Origin: Macrophomina tecta
Lineage: Eukaryota > Ascomycota > Dothideomycetes > Botryosphaeriales > Botryosphaeriaceae
Assembly: GCA_024180945.1 (NCBI GenBank)
Contig: JAKSGN010000035.1
Coordinates: forward strand, 1,798,001 to 1,862,000
Reading direction: 5' to 3'
DNA: 64,000 nt
Both the position numbers and the translations under genes were made by a program. Below are positions 58,605-64,000 of this stretch, piece after piece (position 1 is the first letter of the stretch; each line of letters opens with the position of its first letter). Under the pieces are notes generated by a model, which was given only the letters and a program-made list of their open reading frames with translations, was not told where the DNA came from and did not search any database.

Positions 58605-59824
58605 GGTCGAAGATGGTGGTGGCAGCCGGCCGCGGAGAGCGTGGAAGGTGGGAGTAGGGTAGCAGGAGTCAATTGGCAGATCAAATCAGCAGAGCAAACG
58701 TGAGAGGGTCATGGACGCCTTACTGATGGGCAATTGGCGTAAAGATGATGGAGAACAGAGGTGGAGGAGGATTTGGCTTGTAGCAGCTAGCTTGCAGGGT
58801 GACGTACAGGGCAGCGCACAGGCCGGCACTGGCGGTGCGACTCGGCCGATCCACCGCCTGCCCCAGCGCCGACAGGACTGGACGCTCCACTCTGGGCTCT
58901 TCGACGACCATTCACACTGCAACCTCCGGCTCTGAGCCCGCTATCGGAATGCCCCGTAAGACGCCGTGGCCCTGACGCGCTTCGGCCTCGCCCATCCCAC
59001 CCAAGAAAATTTGTCCGGTCCCGCCAGATTTTATCTTACGAAGCCCCGTACCTCCGCCTCTCACCGCAAACAAGCTCCATAAGAAGACTGATCTTTTTAT
59101 TATCTAATCTGATCATCTTTGCCATCCGGACTTGATCGCCGGCCATTTTGCCTCCATCGAAACTATCCCTGATGTCGAGCCTGCCATTTATGCCACTCTG
59201 CGTGCCTGGGCATCCGAAAGCTCGCCTGAAGTGCGCTTGTTTTCAGCCGCACTCTGCGCCAGATGAGACCTGCTGAGTCATGCCGGCTGGGCGACATCTA
59301 GCAAGAGCCGTCTACCGTTTTCTTACTAGGTCTCGCCCTACAACATACATGTATTCCAAGTAGATCGCACAGCTAGACAACCGAGGGCAGTGTACCATAG
59401 TGCTTGCTCTACCGTCTTAATCTTGCCGCGCAGAGAAGTCGAGCTTCTGGGTCGTAGCTTTGGACCTTATATGGGGTTCAAACAGCCGTCTAGACGAGCA
59501 TTATATGAACTATCGATGACGCTTACGTCTGACCAGCTGCTTCAAGCGCATGTGACTTGGCGTGCAATGGCCGGGCTGTTGCTGAAGCTTGCGCGCGAAT
59601 CTCTCTCTCTTTTTTTTTTTTTTTTTTTTTTCTTTTTTGCGCCGCGGAAGTACGGCAGCGGGAAATTCGTACGAGTCGGACTCGTATTCCTGAACTTCGA
59701 ATACTTACACCAATCCAGGAGCGGGTTATGCATTCCAATCAGATGCCAGACCAGTTTGCATCCACGAATCTTTTTGACTGGTTCTACAGCCAGCTTTGCT
59801 TCTTAACAAAAAGACAACCCAAAG
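58605..59824. other. Intergenic region upstream of NDE1
   Basis: About 1.2 kb with no motif-bearing frame. A T-tract lies at 59610-59631, after a short CT repeat. Confidence 0.5.
59610..59631. repeat. Poly-T tract following a CT repeat
   Basis: About 22 T after five CT units, in noncoding sequence about 200 bp past the end of the gene at 59825. It explains the poly-Phe or poly-Lys frames seen across this site. Confidence 0.9.
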
Positions 59825-60718
59825 TTATTCTTCCCTTCCCCAAGTAGATACTCGTGGCCTCTCGAAGCGGCACCATCTCTCTGCCACTGATCTTGCTGTT
59901 ACAGTCCGCCCAGCCCAACCTTTGTCGCCTATCCCGAAGCTTTTCGTAGTGACGTTCAGGATGGACAATTTCTCAGCCCATGGATCAGTATCGGCTGCAG
60001 TTCTGGGCATGAACAAGTCACGAGCTTCGTCGGCTACTTCGTCCTCTCCCTCTCTCCCCCCTCCAGCTTCAGTGTCGAGCATGGCCTCCTCGCCAGGGAC
60101 GTCATGCCCTTCCATCCACGCATCGTTCTGCCCCCGCAAAAGGTGGGGAGGCGCCGAACACTCCGCGAAAATCAGCTTCTGCTTCCGGTATGCAGCCGCT
60201 TCGACAGCAATAGCAAGCGTCCGGCTCAGACCCTGAGCAGAAAAGGACGTCGTCTCCCTGTGGAGAGCTATGGGGCTCAGGAGGGCAAGAATGGGGTGAG
60301 CGTCAGTGCGGCTGAATGGCGTGCTCGTGACGGAGGGGGGTGCCGTTGGCCTGTCAGGCGATTTGGCAGTCAGAGACGAGAGATATGCGCGCAAAGTCTC
60401 CAGGCTGGCGCAGAAGGTGAGCCGGATGGTCGAGGTGGTGAAAAGGTTGTCGAGCGTCGGAACCAACAGCTGGTCAACGCCGGTTTGCGGTGCCGGGAAA
60501 GCTTGGTCTTGGTCCCTGTTGCCCAGTCCACCATACTGAGATGCTGCGGATGCCAAGGGCTCAGTGTCGCGAGCACTCTCTAGGCAGTAGAGGAGATGCT
60601 TCTCGAAGTCGGCGCGAGACGAGCACACGACGAGATTGGTGGGCGTTGCATGGTGATCCACAAGATATCGCACGAAGTCGGGCAGCGAGACCGGGTGCAA
60701 GACTGTAGGAGGAAGCAT
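59825..60718 (-). CDS. Uncharacterised conserved-looking fungal protein
   Basis: A single exon of 298 codons from the ATG at 60718; the frame stays open another 18 codons upstream but without an ATG. The protein starts MLPPTVLHPVSLPDFVRYLV, then LVVCSSRADFEKHLLYCLES. A region LLVPTLDNLFTTSTIRLTF plus SLETLRAYLSSL follows, then HPILALLSPIALHRETTSFS and AVEAAAYRKQKLIFAE. It ends with a GWAGRTVTARSVAERWCRFE segment. Alternating hydrophobic strands and helices suggest a folded alpha/beta domain, perhaps a degenerate ATPase-like fold, but there is no P-loop and I do not recognise the family. It is divergent from AP-3 beta by 459 bp. Codon bias and absence of low complexity support a real gene. Confidence 0.7.
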   Translation of the reverse strand: MLPPTVLHPVSLPDFVRYLVDHHATPTNLVVCSSRADFEKHLLYCLESARDTEPLASAASQYGGLGNRDQDQAFPAPQTGVDQLLVPTLDNLFTTSTIRLTFCASLETLRAYLSSLTAKSPDRPTAPPSVTSTPFSRTDAHPILALLSPIALHRETTSFSAQGLSRTLAIAVEAAAYRKQKLIFAECSAPPHLLRGQNDAWMEGHDVPGEEAMLDTEAGGGREGEDEVADEARDLFMPRTAADTDPWAEKLSILNVTTKSFGIGDKGWAGRTVTARSVAERWCRFERPRVSTWGREE

Positions 60719-61177
60719 GTTAAGAGCTTCTGCAAAGCGAGCTGGGCTCCCTTGCTCGTTCGGGGTGTCCACGTGTGATGTCGCAGGTTGAAGGAGGCCG
60801 CCTGACGACGCCTGCCCGGCGACTCAGATCGGAAAGGCTCCTATTCGCCGTCGCCGCCGCTGCTGCGCCCACATGCCTCTCCTGAAGAGGGTGTCTTTTA
60901 AGCTGAGGTGAAGGATACTCGCGCCAGAAATCGAAGGGTGTCGTGCTGCGAGTGCTGGGTCTTTTTGCCGGTTCGCCTGCGCAGGGATCCGGTGATGTGG
61001 GCGCTGCTGGACGGCGGGGCTGCGGCCCAGCACCACTTCTCGTCAAGCTGGAGCTCCGACTACTGCGCGCCGACGACAAACACCAACGGCCGTCTGCCTC
61101 TGCATAAGACACCGCCACGGCCCGGTCCCGGTTCCGGCAGGAGGCTCAACTCCGCGCCCGTCCACGCCGACACCAAG
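60719..61177. promoter_or_regulatory. Divergent promoter of the uncharacterised gene and AP-3 beta
   Basis: 459 bp between two start codons in opposite orientation; no distinct elements recognised. Confidence 0.45.
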
Positions 61178-63847
61178 ATGGAGTCCATGACCAGGATCTC
61201 GAGCATGCTGGAGACGGGTACGCTTCATGACATGCCTTTCTCCGCCGGCTTGCAGTGCTCACACACCCTCTCGCCAATACAGCCCGCGACCTGACCCTCG
61301 AAGCCGCCCGCGATGCCAGCGCCGTCCGCAGAACCTCCACCAGGCCATTGCCCGCCGACCAGCTCAAGAAGCTACTCGACTCGCGCCATGACCGAGAAGT
61401 TCTGGAGGGCTTGCGGCGCGTCATATCTGTGCGTTCACAACCACCGCAGTCACCCTAAGCCTCCGCACACATGCACGAGACAGATCGCTGACCATGGCCT
61501 CTTGAATCTCATACAGATGGCCTACCGCAACCAGCACACCCTCCCGTTCTTCTCTGCCGTCATCAAGAACATCGCCTCCCCCAACATTGAGATCAAGAAG
61601 CTCGTCTACATCTTCCTGCTCCACCACGCCGAATCCGAGCCCGACACCGCCCTTCTGTCCATCAACACTATCCAAAAGTCCCTGTCCGATTCGAATCCGC
61701 AAGTGCGCGCCCTGGCTCTGCGCGTCATGTCCGGCATCCGCGTGCCCGTCATCAGCCAGATCGTCTCTCTGGGCATCAAGAAGGGCGTCGGTGACATGAG
61801 CCCCTACGTGCGCAAAGCCGCCGCCCTCGCAATCCCCAAATGCTACCGTCTCGACCCGAATACTCTGCCGCAATTGCTGGACTACCTGTCAACCCTGCTT
61901 GGCGACAAGCAGTACTACGTTGCTGGCGCCGCCGTGTCCGCCTTCTTGGATGTGTGCCCAGAACGCATAGATCTGATTCACCCGCACTACAGAAGTTTAA
62001 TACGGAAGCTGGTCGACATGGATGAATGGGGCCAGCTAGCCACTCTACGATTGATGACTATCTATTCGCGCAAATGCTTCCCGCGGAGGATACGGAAGGT
62101 AAAAAAGAGCAACGGCAGTAATAGCAAGACAAAACCCACCAAAGGCTTCTACGACGACTCCAGCGAAGAGGAGGAGGAGCCCACGGATCCGTCAGAATTG
62201 GAGGAGGTCGTTGTGCTGGATCCCGACCTGGAATTTCTCCTCCGCTCACTCACCCCGCTCCTCCAATCGCGGAATTCGGCTGTCATCATCGCTGTGGCAC
62301 GTTGCTACCTGCACCTAGGGACGCCAGCGTACCTGGATGCAGCTATTGGTCCTCTGGTCTCCCTCCTCCGCTCCTCGCCCGATGTTCAGCTCATCGCACT
62401 GCACAACGTGGTGCGAGTATGCATGACGCGGCCAGAGCCATTCGTGCGCTATGCCTCGCACTTCCTGCTTCGCGGCACTGACGCGCCGCAAATATGGCGC
62501 CTCAAGCTCGAGATGCTCACCTTGATCTTCCCGCACTCGCCGCACCACCTGCAGAGCCTGATCCTTGCCGAACTCGCGCACTTCACTGGCGGGCACGACG
62601 CAGGACTGGTGCGTGAAGCCGTCCGTGCAATCGGCCGCTGTGCCCAGCGCACGCAGGACCTCAAGGTCGCGGCGCGCTGCATGCGGCTGCTGCTGTCGCA
62701 AATCTCGTCTCCGGACGCGCGCCTCGTCGCAGAGGCGCTCGAGGTAGTGCGGCACCTGATCCAGCGGGATCCGGACAATCACCGAAGCACCGTGATACGG
62801 CTGGCTAAGAACCTCGACACGGCCGCCAGCCCGGCAGCGCGTGCTAGCATCATCTGGCTGGTCGGCGAGTTCGCCGGCGTTGACCCGGCCAACAACATCG
62901 CCGCCGACGTGCTGCGCATCCTTGCCAAGGGCTTCGCCAGCGAGGCTGAGGAGAGCAAGCTACAAATCCTCCTGCTCGCCGCCAAGGTCTACTTGCAGCA
63001 CCTGCTGCTCAACCCATCCCCCAAACCCGCCGAGGACGCCTCTGCGGAAACCCAACAAACTACCTCCTCGACGACCTCCCTCACCCTCCCCGAAGAAGAA
63101 GGCGGCTTCCGCGAATACAACGACCCCCCCTCACAACCACAGCAACAACAAGAAGAGCAGAAACGGCAAGAAACCCACCCGATCCCCGCCCTCTACAACC
63201 ACATCCTCCTCCTCACCCGCTATGACACCTCGTATGACCTGCGTGACCGCGCCCGCGTCTACCGTGCCCTCCTCTCCATCCCCGCCTCCACCGAGCTCGC
63301 CACCCTGCTCCTGCTCGCCCCGAAGCCCGTCCCTCACGCGCCCAGCCCCTCGGAGAGCCGCGCCCCATACACTCTCGGCTCCGCCAGCCTCGTTATCGGC
63401 GATGAGGGTGGCGTCGTGGGCACCGGGTTGCGCGGCGGCGAAGGGCTGCTGCCCGACTGGGTCAGAGAGGGCGACGAGCCCGATCCGAAGCTCAGGGAGG
63501 AGAAGTCGCCCGAATATGCAGGAGGGTATAGCTCAGAGGCCGTGCCGACGAAGGTGATACCGGCGGGTGAAACGCTGGATCGGGCGGTGAAAGAGACGGG
63601 CGCATTCGGTATTGGTGTGGGGATGGTTGGGAAGCAAAATGGGGTGAAGGAGAAGACGTTGGATGATTGGTTGGCGGAGGATGAGGACGAGGATGATGAG
63701 GAAGAGAATGAAGATGAAGAAGAAGAGAGCGGGGAGGATGATAGTGGGGAAGAAGAAACAGAGGAAGAGACCGACGAGGAAGGCGAATCTGAAGAGGAGA
63801 CGGAAAGTGAGGATGAGGAGGGCGAGCAAGGGAGGTTGATGAAGTGA
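61178..63847 (+). CDS. APL6: AP-3 adaptor complex subunit beta (Apl6)
   Basis: Exons 61178-61217, 61283-61428 and 61517-63847 (introns 65 and 88 nt) encode 838 aa. AP-3 sorts cargo such as the vacuolar R-SNARE and alkaline phosphatase from the Golgi directly to the vacuole. The beta trunk is an alpha-solenoid: TARDLTLEAARDAS, HDREVLEGLRRVIS joined to MAYRNQHTLPFFSAVIKNIA, then KLVYIFLLHHAESEPD. After that come SLSDSNPQVRALALRVMSGI, DMSPYVRKAAALAIPKCYRL and DKQYYVAGAAVSAF. An acidic insert lies near 275-300 and a very acidic Asp/Glu tail ends the protein (about 780-838), as in fungal AP-3 beta. There is no separate ear domain, normal for the fungal protein. The R-SNARE gene at 28016-28815 is a plausible cargo relative. 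Confidence 0.93.
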
Positions 63848-64000
63848 TAACAACTGCGCAAGGAACAGAAAAATGAGAAAAGAGATATCTTGTTAAATTC
63901 CGAACTTACGTACCTACCTTCTATTGCTTCCGCGATATCGCACAGGCCGTTGATCGCTCAATGCCCCTATCACTTACTCTTTTGCACTTCCCCGTCTGCT

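Noticed and set aside
59390..59847. Frames with poly-Phe or poly-Lys
   Set aside because: Created by the T-tract at 59610-59631; no coding signal on either side.

Overview
This is a stretch of a filamentous ascomycete (Pezizomycotina) chromosome. Genes lie on both strands and are broken by short GT-AG introns, mostly 47-90 nt, often with a CTRAC-type branch site just before the acceptor. The families present (PTH11-like receptor, GH72 glucanosyltransferase, Yvc1 vacuolar channel, Anp1, Arb1, fused pyrimidine CPSase/ATCase) are typical of this group. A Dothideomycete is my best guess, but that is inference. I see no tRNA, rRNA, complete transposon, CRISPR array or biosynthetic cluster. Exon junctions were read by hand and each model was checked for phase and for family continuity across the junction.

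Layout. 0-16 kb: a left-truncated 2EXR/F-box-like gene (-), CLP1 (-), an uncharacterised fungal protein (-), a La-motif/Arb1 fusion (+), a gene-poor gap of about 2.7 kb, a second 2EXR-like gene (+), and an aldo-keto reductase (-) with an apparent one-base frameshift near its start. 16-29 kb: the YVC1 channel (-) with a 12-nt microexon, divergent from a URA2/pyrABCN-type CPSase-ATCase (+) that lacks the DHOase-like domain, then a VAMP7/Nyv1-type R-SNARE (-). 30-46 kb: PTH11-like receptor (+), GH53 endogalactanase (-), GEA/GBF1 Arf-GEF (-), ANP1 mannosyltransferase (-), DNA polymerase delta subunit 4 (-) divergent from the DcpS scavenger decapping enzyme (+). 47-64 kb: GH72 glucanosyltransferase (+), Zta1-like quinone oxidoreductase (+), tautomerase (-), a 52-aa three-exon small protein (-) divergent from ESF1 (+), an EF-hand external NADH dehydrogenase (-), and an uncharacterised protein (-) divergent from AP-3 beta/APL6 (+).

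The genes do not form one pathway. Most are housekeeping: mRNA 3'-end formation and cap scavenging (CLP1, DcpS), ribosome biogenesis (ESF1), replication (Pol delta p12), pyrimidine synthesis, and the secretory/vacuolar route (GEA, AP-3, R-SNARE, YVC1, ANP1, cell-wall GH72). The most unusual items are the La-motif N-terminus on an RNAi factor (Arb1), a CAD-type enzyme that goes from its MGS-like domain to ATCase through a linker of only about 35-40 residues, the YVC1 microexon, and the easily missed 52-aa gene.
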